Shown piece after piece: positions 1 to 14,013 of a stretch of 64,000 nucleotides of DNA. Position numbers and translations under genes: made by a program. The stretch spans positions 434,001-498,000 of the forward strand of contig JAQYUZ010000005.1 in assembly GCA_033819885.1 (NCBI GenBank), read 5' to 3'. Positions within the stretch are counted from its first letter, which is position 1, and each line of letters begins with the position of its first letter. The notes below the pieces were generated by a model. The model worked only from the letters and a program-made list of their open reading frames with translations, did no database searches and was not told where the DNA came from. The stretch comes from Microbotryomycetes sp. JL201 (lineage: Eukaryota > Basidiomycota > Microbotryomycetes).

Positions 1-2032
1 CACGGCGTCGTACGTTCAAGCGGCCATTCGCTACTTTTCAAAAAACTTGGAACTCTCTGCGGACGGTGCCAAAGTACGATGGATCGGGCCAAAGCCGACT
101 CTGGCTGCCAAGCGACAGAAAATGCCGCCGGCCGAGCAAGTCGTCAGCGAAAAGAAGCAACATGGTGGCTCGAACCGCTCACAGTCGAGCGAATCAACCT
201 CTGACGGAACGATGACTTCGTCCGAGGCCATCTTTTCTGAGGAGAAGACGACAAGCGGCCAAGCGTCAACTGCGGCAACGACGGAGCCTCCTCAGTCTGT
301 CGCACCGCCGCCTGACAAGATTTTGCGCGGTGAGCAGCCGACAACGGTCATTCAGCGCATTCCTCAGCCACCATCAAATTTGCGACACGAAGCTGCCAAG
401 GGAGACGACGGAGACGGAGGTGCGCAGTCAGACGAGCAAGCGCACGGAAGCACGGACGAGGTTGAAACGTCGTCGAACGAAATTCAGCAGCCCGGCGAGA
501 ACAGCAATCAAAAATCCCACGTCCAGTACGTGTCGTTCTTCAACCGGTGGCGTAAAGGTCACTCGACGTTGCGATCCTCATCGTCATCGTCCGGCAACGA
601 CTCGTCCGGCACGAGCACTCTTGAAGGCGGTCAGTCGTCGGGCAAGCTCACTTTTTACTCGAGCGTCAATTTCTGCAGCGATTTTACCCAAGATACTCCA
701 CTCGTGCTTTCCTCGATGGATCTGGATCTGCCTTTCCCGCCGCTCGGCGCACCGTCTGCCTTGCACCAGATCTACGGCGAGGCCAACAAATCGCTCGTAC
801 CGGAGCTCCTCGACTACGACATTGACATGGACCACGTCGTGCCTCACTCGCTCGATGAAATCCCTTCCCTGGCCGTCTTTCCAGAGTCTCGCAAAGACTT
901 TGCCTTGTCCAGAAGCTCGTCAGGATCGTCCACGGCTGAAAACCCAGCTGACGATATGGCTTCGGACTGCATGTCTGGATTCACGGACGTCAAATTTGCC
1001 GATTTCTTCACGATGATCGTCACGACTTCCCATCCGACGTCACCTTCAAAAGTCCTGCGTCGGCGCAAGACTGATTTGATGAGGGCAGCGCAGGAGGGAC
1101 AATTGAGCTTGCCGCTGCCATTGCCTCCGCGTCCTGTCGACGTTCGATTTGTTACGCTCTCTACAGAGATGCTGCTTCACAAGGTGCTTGACCCACCAAA
1201 GCGCAAACCCTTGTTGCCCCATCTGATGGCAACTTCGTCAAGCTCGTCAGACGACGGCAGTTCTCGAGAGGACTCTGCCTACTCTCCCGTGAGTTTTGTC
1301 CTCTTTTGGGCGATTGTGCATCGCCGATCAAAGTGCAAGAAGCGTGAGCGCTGATTTTGTGCAAATGCTTAATAGCCACTTCTCTCGTCTCGAGCCGTTC
1401 CTCGAGCGCCGTCGCCAGACTATCTCATCTCTCTCGCTATGCCCTTCTTTGCTTGGGCACCTCGACATCAAAGGCCCTTCAGCGCCGCCGGAGCTTTCTG
1501 GAAAAATGTTCAAGGCCACGACAATCCAGACCAGAACGGACGAAATGCCTTCATGCAAGTAGCTGACGGACCAAACAGGTCAATCGAAAAAGTCGCTGCA
1601 GACAGATTCCGGAATGGAGACGTCGGAGAACAAATGGAGAGGGACGGGGCGACGGGTGGAGCGAGGAGCGTTTTGTCTCATTCAAGGGTGGCGAGAAATG
1701 ACTCTGGCGGGGCTAACGGTCATCACAAGCGCAAACATGGAGCGAGAACGTCTGGAGGGGATGATGTCGTAGCGACTGGCGCAGAATCAGGTGACAGTTC
1801 GGGTCAGACAGGTCAAACGACTGCCGAGGATACGACGAGCGACGAGTTTGTCAGGGTCGACAAGCGGAGAAAGATAAGTCCGCCTTTGGGACAGGACAAG
1901 ACAGAGGCATCGCCAGGAAAACGCGTCGACAATCCGGTTGGGAACGCAGAGAATGCAGACGCGTCAAACTCGACAGATTCGTCCGATGCGAGACCGATCG
2001 ATTTGGACGAAAGCGTAGTCGTGGAGGGCTAG
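1..2032 (+). CDS. frq: FREQUENCY (FRQ) circadian clock protein, 3' part
   Basis: The 5' end lies outside the window. Two exons are read, 2..1288 and 1376..2032, joined by an 87-nt GTGAGT/TAG intron, giving about 647 C-terminal residues. Near the left edge ELSADGAKVRW follows SYVQAAIRYFSKN, matching the Neurospora FRQ block FIRQAV..QLSADGRKIRW. FYSSVNFCSDFTQD matches the FRQ block YYTGAPFCTDLSGD, and FADFFTMIVTTSHP followed by a PLPLPPRPVDVRFV stretch matches DDHFVMLVTTRR..SPLPPRSHRLTV. The order and spacing of these blocks follow FRQ. FRQ is the negative element of the fungal clock; it binds FRH and casein kinase 1 and inhibits the White Collar complex. The protein is Ser-rich with an acidic C-terminal tail, as expected for a heavily phosphorylated protein. 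The coiled coil and the first kinase-docking segment should lie upstream. The assignment rests on remembered family sequence, not on a search. Confidence 0.85.
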
Positions 2033-2349
2033 GCTCTTTTCAGGATTCATTGTAGCCTATTTACGTTCTGCAATGACTAGGTTGTTGTTCGATTAACGAG
2101 TTTGACCCTGAGCCAGCGTGTGGTCACAAGAGCTTGCCAGCGGGTGGCGCAAACGTGCAAGAGACTACATTACAACCACAAGCATGAAGCTGAGAACGCT
2201 TTGCCTGGACAAGGTCACTGGGTATTCTGGCGACAGCGCGCAAACAGAAAGAGGAATTAAGCAAAGGAGAATATGTTGGTTGAAACATGCAGCAGATCCA
2301 GCATGCCGGGGTTCGCGATATGAAGACATGAGCGTACTGAACGCTAGAT

Positions 2350-3306
2350 TTACTTTTTCTGTTTGATGGATTGCGAGAGCCAATTGAGCCCTGTTGACGA
2401 GGAACGAGGCTGTCAGCGCCTGATTTGGCCAAATGCCGCCCGCAACTTGCCTTCAAACAGGCCCTCTCCATCTAATGCGTTGGACGGGTGGCAGTACCAA
2501 CTTCGATCCTTCATCCGTAGCAGTCCAAGGTTCTCTGTGACTTCTGTCGGTGACATGGCTGCAATCGAACCAGCGCATGCGAGTCAGAGATTGATCGCGA
2601 GGCTATCAAGACCGCGCTCACCATTCGGCAAGTCTTGCTTATTTGCAAATACGAGGAGCAGGCACTCTTTCATTTCGCGGTCATTCAAGATCTTGTGTAG
2701 CTCGTTTCTGGCTTCTGCGATACGTTCTCTGTCTGCAGAGTCAACGACAAAGACGAGTCCTTGTGTTCCAGTATAATAGTGTCGCCAAAGCGGTCGAATC
2801 TTGTCTTGCCCACCAACATCCTGCCGGGCGGACCAGGAAACGTGAGCATGAGCACCAGCAATCAACAGAGTTCGAGCAATCGCGAATTACCCAGACGTTG
2901 AATCTGTGCAATTGCGAAAGCGCACGAGTCAGAATGCCGTCGACAAGGATCATGGTTGTTTCGAAATCGCGACTGACTTTACGTTCTTGTACGTGACCGT
3001 CTCGACGTTGAAGCCGACCGTCGGGATAGTAGTCACACTCTGGTTGAGCTTGAGCTTGTACAGGATTGCTGGAATGTGTCTCATGTCAGGCACGTGCTAC
3101 GAAAACACAAGTGGGCCAGTTGGCATACTCGTTTTGCCTGCTGCGTCTAGTCCGAGCATGAGAATGCGCATCTCTTTATTGCCAAACATTTTGGCTGGCG
3201 TCGGAAAGTATTGTGCGGCAGGTCATGAGTGCAGGATGCCGGGAGCCGTAAGCGAGGTGGGTTGAACGAGGCGTGAGCGCGTACACAGCATCAGCAGCGC
3301 ACCCAT
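2350..3306 (-). CDS. ARF6-type ADP-ribosylation factor GTPase
   Basis: Seven exons (3285..3306, 3129..3194, 2978..3068, 2891..2903, 2622..2820, 2451..2558, 2350..2390) give 179 residues, close to the ARF size of about 180. The protein starts [17 protein letters not shown], so Gly2 is available for N-myristoylation. Motifs in order: P-loop GLDAAGKT, switch [23 protein letters not shown] (switch II) and [17 protein letters not shown] and [15 protein letters not shown] resemble ARF6 more than ARF1. ARF6 acts in plasma-membrane and endosomal traffic and actin control. Exon 4 is only 13 nt (KFNVW), and the last intron (2391..2450) uses a GC donor (gcaagt). Converges with the FRQ gene. Confidence 0.93.
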
Positions 3307-4103
3307 TTCCTCACAGATTGATGATGCTCACCAAGTGCCTTTGAAAGTCCGGATCCCCTAGCGGCGCGTCCGTTGTGTCAGCATGCATTGTCTCGAAAGA
3401 CGCGAGAGGCGCGTGCGTCGCTCGGCGCGTGTGCCTACGCGTCTCGGCGCGATCATTCGCTCACATGGTGTCTACAGACGGTGTCCCACGGGTGTCGAAT
3501 TTGTCAAGAGAGTGCGCGAGGCCGTAAACTTGAATAGATGCGTCGATCGCGCGACCATTTCACAAGACTCAGCCAGCCGTAACAGGGGGAATTTCTTGCC
3601 AGCAGTAGGTTTGGATGGGCTGCCTATCTTGCAGTTTGTATTTCAATAAGCTTGTCACTCTAATGCACCTGCAAATCACGCAAACATCAACGGCTCAAGT
3701 CACGTGCCAGTAATGTCCGTGCGCGCGGCACAGCGCCAGTGTGCGTGCCGGCTGTTCACCCTCTGCGCATCAACTGCATCTGGCTTCTACTGCTTGCAAG
3801 AGCGCACCAGACGCTCGCCTGGACGCGTTGTCAAACACGGCGCACACGTGAGTGCTCACAGCAAGTCAGCGGTCTCTGACGCACAATCAAGTTCGATTAA
3901 GGCTTATGGGAGGAGCACATGCCCGATTGGGACCTCCCATGAGGTTCCAGCAGGCCACGCGCGGTGTACACGTGGCCGAAGTGCTCATGGTTGAACACGA
4001 GTCATTCGGGTGGCCGCTGCAGCATGCGATCTCACCGAAGCGCGAATCCAACAAAGACTGATCAATCACAAACTCCAATCCCGTTTGCAGTCCGTCCACT
4101 GAG
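3307..4103. other. Intergenic, divergent promoter region of ARF6 and ATG4
   Basis: Short open frames here show no recognisable domain and no splice pattern. A CACGTG box lies at 3701..3706. It presumably holds the upstream regions of the two divergent genes. Confidence 0.5.
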
Positions 4104-6713
4104 ATGGCTCGTGGCTCGTGGGCTGCAACCGACTCGGCCCCACCCACATGGACAGCAGCCGACAGTGAGTCACAAGCAAGTGACGCGGCTTACGCTATCG
4201 CAAGGTCAGGCGAGCTCGTACAAACATCGCCCACGGCTGCGGACGAGTTCGTCTGTCTTTCGAATGGGCCAATACAGAGTACGCACTCCCTCCACGCCAC
4301 CCCCTCGCTGTCAACGAGAGACGAAGCACCATATATGCCAGCATCTACAGAATTTTCGCATGTGCAAGCACAAGAGCACACGTCTCAAGTAGCTCAGCCA
4401 GGGCGCGATCACCGTAGCAGGTCCAAATTTGGTATGCGACACCATCGCTCCCATTCGGGTTCGAGCCGACAGTCTAAGACCGACGAGAACTTGTCAGGTG
4501 CCTTCAATAAGCATAGCAAGGCCTCACGCTCAGTCTCGCAGACATCGACAGAGTCACAGTGGCAAAAGCTGCGCCGCCCAAAGTCGACCATGAACCTCTT
4601 CTCACGCAATAATCTAGCGCAGGCTGGCCTCATATCAGGAACAGACGAGAGAACATCTTTGGCCCGACTTGGACACGCTCCGCAAGACGCCCCGGCAGCC
4701 GATGCGAGATCAACAACTTCTCGACTGGGCGCCTGGTTTTCCGAGATGGTCAGCGGCAGTCCCTCTGGTAGTGACTCATGTCAACCCAAGCTGTCACCCC
4801 AGAAACAACAAAGCCCGGCCCCTTCTCGGTCGCCTATCCGCAGTGGGTCACCAATGAAGAACCGATTCGGCCTCTCCAGGCCGAGCTTCGACAGCAATGA
4901 AAGCCCGAACAACCGTACAGGCACACTTGACAGAATGCTTGATCGAGCCATGCAATTCTTTGTAGACAGCGATAGTGCAGCCGAGTGGTGCGGGGAAGAC
5001 ATATGGCTTATGGGCGTTCGACATCCTGGCCACCGTCCGGCAGAACCAGATTCGACGGCTGGGCCGGAACCCTCTGCCACCTCGAGCCAGCAATCGACAT
5101 CAGACGACTTGCAGAGAAGAAGTCGACGCCGACCAATGACATCAATGCCGGAAAGAGAATCGGGTTCGACCATCAATGGCTGGCCATCCTTGTTCTACCA
5201 TGACTTCTATTCGCGAATCGCCCTCACCTACAGAAGTGGCTTTCCGCCAATTCCATGCTCGTCCTCTGCTGTTGCGGGCAGTAATGGAATGCTCAACGCT
5301 ATAAGCATGACTCTAAACCGAAGCGCGAGGACAGCGGAGGGCTTGACGAGCGACAGTGGCTGGGGTTGCATGCTTCGGACAGGGCAGAGCATGCTTGCCA
5401 ACGCCATGTCTACGGTTCATTTGGATCGAAGTGGGTCTTCGTAGCGTCGATCTTGATGAGAGACTGATGCAAACTTTCTACCTGTCAGATTGGCGAAGGC
5501 CGCTGCCGCAAACAACCGACCTTTCAGTTCCCGACGCTGCCAAGTACAGTCGTATCGTGTCCATGTTTATCGACGACCCATCCGCTCCGTTCTCGGTTCA
5601 TCGCTTTGCCGCAACAGGAGAAAGCTTGGGAAAAGCGGTAGGCCAGTGGTTTGGGCCGTCGACAGCATCGGGCGCCATCCGGACACTCGCGAACAGTCAC
5701 CCGGCCTGTGGTCTCCACGTCGTCAACGCCATCGATGGCACGATTTTCAAGAGCGACGTTTCTTCGGCCGCTGGATGCGACAATGGGGCTTGGACGACGC
5801 CAGTATTGGTCCTGATAGGCTTGCGACTCGGCATTGATGGCGTCAATCCAATCTATCACAGCGCTGTCAAGGTACATATTTGCTTTTGACTACGATGGAG
5901 AGCGGTTCTGACGATCTGTTTTTCTCTCAGGGCATCTTCCAGTTCCCACAATCTGTCGGTATTGCCGGAGGCCGACCGTCCTCATCGTACTACTTTGTTG
6001 GCTCGCAAGCAGACTCTTTGTACTACATTGACCCGCACCATGCCCGACCCGCAATTCCAAGACGACCGGTGCCAGACGATCTCCAAGCCATAGATGAAAC
6101 GGTGCCGATCTCCACCAGGCAGGAGCAGGCGAATCGTGACGGCGACCATCTAGCACAGGGAGATGATGACCGAGGACTGCACGAGCTGGAAGGTTTCTAT
6201 GCCAAGGCGTATCCGGATGGCGAGCTCCAAACCTATCATTGCGATCGAGTGCGCAAGATGCCTCTGTCAGCACTGGACCCGAGCATGCTCGTAGGATTTT
6301 TGATCAAAGACGAGCAGGACTGGGACGATTTCAGCTACCGAGTGCAGCATGTAAGAACGAATAAGAATTCGCCAGCAATGGTGAAATGGTCCTGACGTTC
6401 GCCACTGCTTTTTGAACAGCTTTCAGCAGATGCAAAGCCCATTTTTTCGATTGCAGCCTCGCCTCCAGCTTGGATGAGACGACCTTCGGCGTCCCCTGCG
6501 CCTGTCAGGCCTCGGTCTGGGACGATGGTCTCGCAATCACCGACCGGCACGCTTCATGGGGAGACATCTCCGGCAGTCATGGTGACCGACGCCGAAGGCG
6601 AGTTCTACAGCGAACCGGAGGATTGGGAGCTTGATTCTACAGACGCGAGCGGTGACGACCTTGACGAGGATGGAGAACTACGACAAAGCACCTCGCGACA
6701 GCAAGAACCTTGA
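4104..6713 (+). CDS. ATG4: Cysteine protease ATG4 (peptidase C54)
   Basis: Exons 4104..5430, 5489..5871, 5931..6350 and 6420..6713 give about 807 residues. ATG4 cleaves the C-terminus of ATG8 and later removes it from phosphatidylethanolamine in autophagy. The catalytic motif DSGWGCMLRTGQS places the nucleophile at Cys422; YIDPHHARP supplies Asp604 and His606. NWRRPLP at the first splice junction and GIFQFPQSVGIAGGRPSSSY are further C54 signatures. A Ser/Pro-rich N-terminal extension of about 370 residues precedes the protease domain, and an acidic tail follows. Such extensions occur in basidiomycete ATG4 proteins, but the true start could be internal. The intron phases are consistent throughout. 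Confidence 0.93.
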
Positions 6714-7357
6714 TCAGTATTCACAACGTGCACTTGCTTCTCAGATATGGTCTTTGTGTGTGAAGGGGCTCCGAGTGGCGTGACGAACACGCGTGGGGTC
6801 TCGAGCGTTCAAATTCGCCCGCGGAGTTGAGCGGGCCGCGTAGCGAATTTTGGTGCATGTCCTGCTGTCAGGGCTGAGTTTGCTGCATGTGATTGTATCT
6901 GATTCGGAGCACATCTCTTTGGTCATTTGGTACATTGATGTAGCGAAAATTCGATCGGGTTGATGTTGAGCCGCTGCGCGCCGCGGTCCGTTGTGAGAGC
7001 CAGTCGGACTCGAGATCTGTTCGTGCGCGCATCGAACAAACAACGCAGGTTGGCAGAACCGGAACCCTGGTCGCGAAAGCAAGAGGTGCGTACCCTGTAA
7101 CCGAGCCCTCGCACGCCTCGGCGCCACTTCGGCTGAACCTGCGAAAGCCGTCGGGGAAATGATTTTCACACTCAGCCCGTGTAGATGTGGTAATGTTTTG
7201 CAATACACGAGTTGACAAAATGAAATTGTGAGCGAAGATCAATTCGCAGGCTTGACAGTTGAAAGAGGCGTGCCAAGGCGAAATTGCCCGGCGGCGACGA
7301 CTCCGAGTTGCGAGTGCCTGCCGCCCGTTCCTCCTGCCCAGCTACGCGCCCCTCACC
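6714..7357. other. Intergenic region between ATG4 and the zinc-cluster gene
   Basis: No supported gene. Open frames on the minus strand are Arg-rich and lack domains. It should contain the ATG4 3' end and the promoter of the next gene. Confidence 0.5.
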
Positions 7358-9262
7358 ATGTCGGTCACAGCGTCGTCGTCGTCGTCGACCATGTACGACG
7401 GCGGTGCACCTCATCCGGCTAGCCTGCTCATGTCACTTAAGGCGGACCGAGGCACGCTTGCCGCAGCGGGTTCCGGCTCGCCGCCTGCGCCTCTGCACCC
7501 GCCGCTGCACCCGACGACAACTGCTTTGGCGGCGGCGGCAGCAGCAGCGGCGGCAGCTGAATCTCCAACGAGCTCATCACCAGCAAGCTCGCGGGCGCCA
7601 AAGGGTGATCTTGTCGAGTTTTTCGGCGAAGACCGATGCGGATCTTGCTGCCGTGCCAACAAGCAGGTCTGCGTTGCGCTCCTCAAGAACGGCAATCGCA
7701 GGCGGACATGCTCCCAATGCCAACGGGACAAGAAAGCGTGTGGTCAGTTGTTATTCCATCTCCCTCTCGTGTTGCAGTGCTTCTCGTATGCAGCATGTGC
7801 TCCTTGGCCCGTCGGCTGACGCGCGTTCGGCTTTCTTCCCCCGTCCACTCTCCACCCCCTTCACTCCGCAAAAACCTGGACCAACTCTCCGCGGCCCCAT
7901 CGGTCCGCTCGAAATTCGGTACACTACGCGCCCCCGCGCACATGATTATCCAACCTGTTTTCTCATCTCCGACTGCACACCAAAACCTCAAATACCCGGC
8001 CCGGCGGCCTTTCTCGGCGCTCTACGACCGCAACCGTCGCTCCCGGCGCGCCGCCCTCGCGAATTCCGAAAAACCGCCTCAATTTTTCGTCTCTGGCCCG
8101 CGTGAAAACCCAACGTTGTACCGACGAATGCGACCCGTGCGTCTCGTGTTATGCTGATGCAGACAAGTACGAGCGATACGACTCGGATGGCAAATTGATC
8201 ACAAAAGTGCAAACATCGAGGTCGACGAACAATCCGAATGGCAATGCTACAGCGGCGTCGCCCGAAATGGGCGCCGCGGCCGTGCTGTCGGCTTCGCCGA
8301 TGATGAAACCGAGCGGCCCTCTACCTGTAGTTCACGGTGCATCAAGGGACACGACAGCAGCGACAGTGCCAAATACAACAGCAGTTCGTCCTACTTCTCC
8401 TAAGCAATCTCCTGTCGCTCGCGCTGTAACCGGAGCTCAGGGTCGATCGCCACCGCACGCTCAACTTGCCCCGCCGCCGACGCAAGCGTTCACCAGTCAT
8501 CATCAGGATGCATCGTCGGCTGCTGCTGCAATGATGCCTTCAGGTGCACCAACAACTCAGACTTCCCCGTTCCACTATCATTTGTGGCAACCTCCAGCTT
8601 CTGTCAATATGACCGCCGGCCAGCAGCAGCAGCCGCAGGGTTCTCGTCCGCAACTATCATCACAATCGACAAGCTATCAAGGGTCAGCTTCATCGTCTGT
8701 CGCTGCCACACCGCCTGCAACGTCTGTGCCGTTGGCGCCCATCGTGAACAAGTCGACGCTGGATATTGAGCGGATGCGCAACCAACTGCTCGGCGAAGTG
8801 TGCGACTCCATGCTCTCGATCTTGAATAGGTGGTCTGCCGACGAGAGGGATTTCAGTGGACCGCGTCAGTTTGTCAAGCGAGTGACGTCCGAATGTGGCA
8901 CGGCGCTGCGACGACCAGAGTTGCTCGACCGGGCCAAAGTCAACGATATTACAAGAAAGCTGGAGAGCGCACTGAAAGAGAGGCAACAGGCCCTTGGAGG
9001 CGACGACGTCGCCCCTGGTGGCAGTGTTGGCGCAACAGGAGCCGGCGACTTTGAAAGTCGCAACCCGGCGCCGAGTATGGTGACACTCGTTGCCAGCGAG
9101 GATGCGCCACCGGCGGTCAAACGCAGGCGGCTGTCGTCTGACGCGAGCGGCCGAGGTAGTGTGCCGAGCAAGAGGTCAATGTCGGTCGAAGAAGCCGACT
9201 CGAAGCCTGTGAGGTTGCATGCACCCGACGATGAGCATGACGAGCTCGAGTCCGTTCATTAG
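7358..9262 (+). CDS. Atypical zinc-cluster (Zn2Cys6-like) protein
   Basis: Exons 7358..7742 and 8163..9262 give 494 residues; the junction yields KKACDKYERYDSDGK. The N-terminal half has an 11-residue alanine run, then six cysteines starting in GEDRCGSCCRANKQVC and ending in CSQCQRDKKAC. The spacing is CX2CX7CX12CX2CX6C, close to but looser than the fungal Zn2Cys6 module, with an extra adjacent cysteine. The rest is Ser/Pro/Gln-rich, with a helical segment around RMRNQLLGEVCDSMLSILNRW and a predicted basic nuclear signal VKRRRLSS. A DNA-binding regulator is likely; target and pathway are unknown. The intron of 420 nt is far longer than its neighbours. An upstream in-frame start at 7259 is possible but less likely. 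Confidence 0.8.
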
Positions 9263-9569
9263 ATTCAGGAAAACAGGGTCTGTTACGGTTTGTTGTGGGA
9301 TAGAAAGGAGGCTGGTTGTTGTGCACAGATAGACGTTTATTGTTTTCGCCCTCGTCGTCATCCGTCTGGGCGTATTTCCACCGTGTTGCACGCATTTTTT
9401 GGTTTGGTCATTCTTCGCGGTCGAGGCGCGCTCGTGCGCCACTGCGCTCGCGCCGTCTTCAACCTGCAGCGCGCCGAGTTTGTCCCCCGTTCATAACCCG
9501 TCGGCGCTCGCGAGTGAACCGGTTCATTTGAAAGACTCGTATACGGTTGTCGGTCCACCGGTGTGCACG

Positions 9570-12484
<2,915 letters not shown>

Positions 12485-12819
12485 ACAGTGCCACTCGATA
12501 CACGTCTATCCACATTCCTGCCTCGCTTCGTATGTGTGTCTTGTTTCGTTGCGTTTGCATGCCCTCGTCTCGTTCTGTTCATGTCTCATCGTCCGTCTAT
12601 CTCTTACGAAGTTTCCTGTAAATTCGCGCGAGGCGACGACCATGTTCGGTCTCCTGTCCTTCACAGCTACTCAAACGTAGTGAACGTAGACCCTGCTAGC
12701 AGTTGCAATGTCAGTCGTTCATTCCGAACCTGATAGGTTCCCCCTGTCTTGGCCGAAACCAAACCTGCCGTCGCGCAGCATTTCGCTTGGTCTTCGTACG
12801 ACTCCGCCGCCGCACCAAC

Positions 12820-13170
12820 GTGAGTACGCGCAGGATTGTGCTCTGAAACTGGTTCATATGGCCACGAACGACGAATCTCTGGGTCATGTGCTGGACGAGA
12901 AGGGCGCTGCCGTCGAAGTGCGCTGGGCTGGAAAATTTTAGGACGAGCGATGTACGCCGTGACGGCTGTGCACAGAGCGCAATCGAACGTGCTTGGCAGC
13001 CTGCCACGCTGTTCAAGTCGAAATTTCGGCTGCTTTCGACTTTGGCAATGGGCCTTAGAGTGCGATACGTCGGCCGTCTCGAGAGATTTGGGCCAACTGC
13101 TTCATTCGCTCCATTTTGGACCTCGTTAGCTGACTTTCGCATAATTTTTGATCCAACCAGTCTTATCTAG
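12820..13170 (+). other. Probable 5'-UTR intron of the RPS2 gene
   Basis: A GTGAGT donor at 12820, a GCTGAC branch-point match near 13130 and a TAG acceptor ending at 13170, only 2 nt before the RPS2 start codon, define a 351-nt intron. Leader introns are common in fungal ribosomal protein genes. The flanking 12485..12819 should hold the calcineurin 3' end and the RPS2 promoter. Confidence 0.55.
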
Positions 13171-13172
13171 AC

Positions 13173-14013
13173 ATGTCGGCACCAGCAGAAGGCTCCCGTG
13201 GTGGCTTCGGCCGTGGTCGTGGTGACCGCCGTGGACCTCGTCGCGGCCCGCGACGCGGCGCCCGCAAAGACGAGGAGAAGGAGTGGTACGTTTTCAAATG
13301 TCTAGGAAAGCTTGCTAGTGCGACCGTAGACTGACGCGCCGGGATGCAGGGTCCCCGTCACCAAGCTCGGCCGATTGGTCAAGGACGGCAAGATCAAGTC
13401 AATTGAGGAGATCTACCTGTTCTCATTGCCCGTCAAGGAGTACCAAATCATCGACATCTTGTTGCCCAAGCTCAAGGACGAGGTCATGAAGATCATGCCC
13501 GTTCAGAAGCAAACGCGCGCCGGTCAGCGCACCCGTTTCAAGGCCTTCGTCGCCATCGGTGATTTTGACGGCCACGTCGGTCTCGGTGTCAAGTGCGCCA
13601 AGGAAGTCGCCACCGCCATCCGAGGCGCCATCATTCTGGCCAAGCTCTCTGTCGTCCCTGTCCGCCGAGGCTACTGGGGCAACAAGCTCGGTGAACCCCA
13701 CACCGTCCCGTGCAAGGTCAGCGGCAAGGTTGGCTCAGTTCACGTCGGTCTCATTCCCGCACCTCGCGGTACCGGTATCGTCGCCGCTCCCGCTTCGAAG
13801 CGCATGCTCGAGATGGCCGGTGTTGAGGATTGCTACACCAACTCGCGCGGTAACACGTCGACGATGGGCAACTTTATCAAGGCTACGTACGCCGCCATCT
13901 CGCAAACGTACGGCTTCTTGACTCCCGACTTGTGGACCAAGATCGAGCCTTCGCCCTCGCCTTACGAGGAGTTCTCGTCGCACTTGCAATTGTCGGCCAA
14001 GAAGGTCTACTAA
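13173..14013 (+). CDS. RPS2: 40S ribosomal protein uS5 (RPS2)
   Basis: Exons 13173..13285 and 13350..14013 give 258 residues, the usual eukaryotic uS5 length. The N-terminus is the typical Arg/Gly-rich tract ([16 protein letters not shown]), a known arginine-methylation region. The body contains [54 protein letters not shown] and [16 protein letters not shown], all diagnostic of RPS2. The protein sits at the mRNA entry tunnel of the small subunit and affects decoding accuracy. A leader intron probably precedes the start codon. Confidence 0.98.

Noticed and set aside
12711-13142. 143-codon minus-strand open frame upstream of RPS2
   Set aside because: No domain, Arg/Ser-rich composition, and it overlaps the probable leader intron of RPS2.
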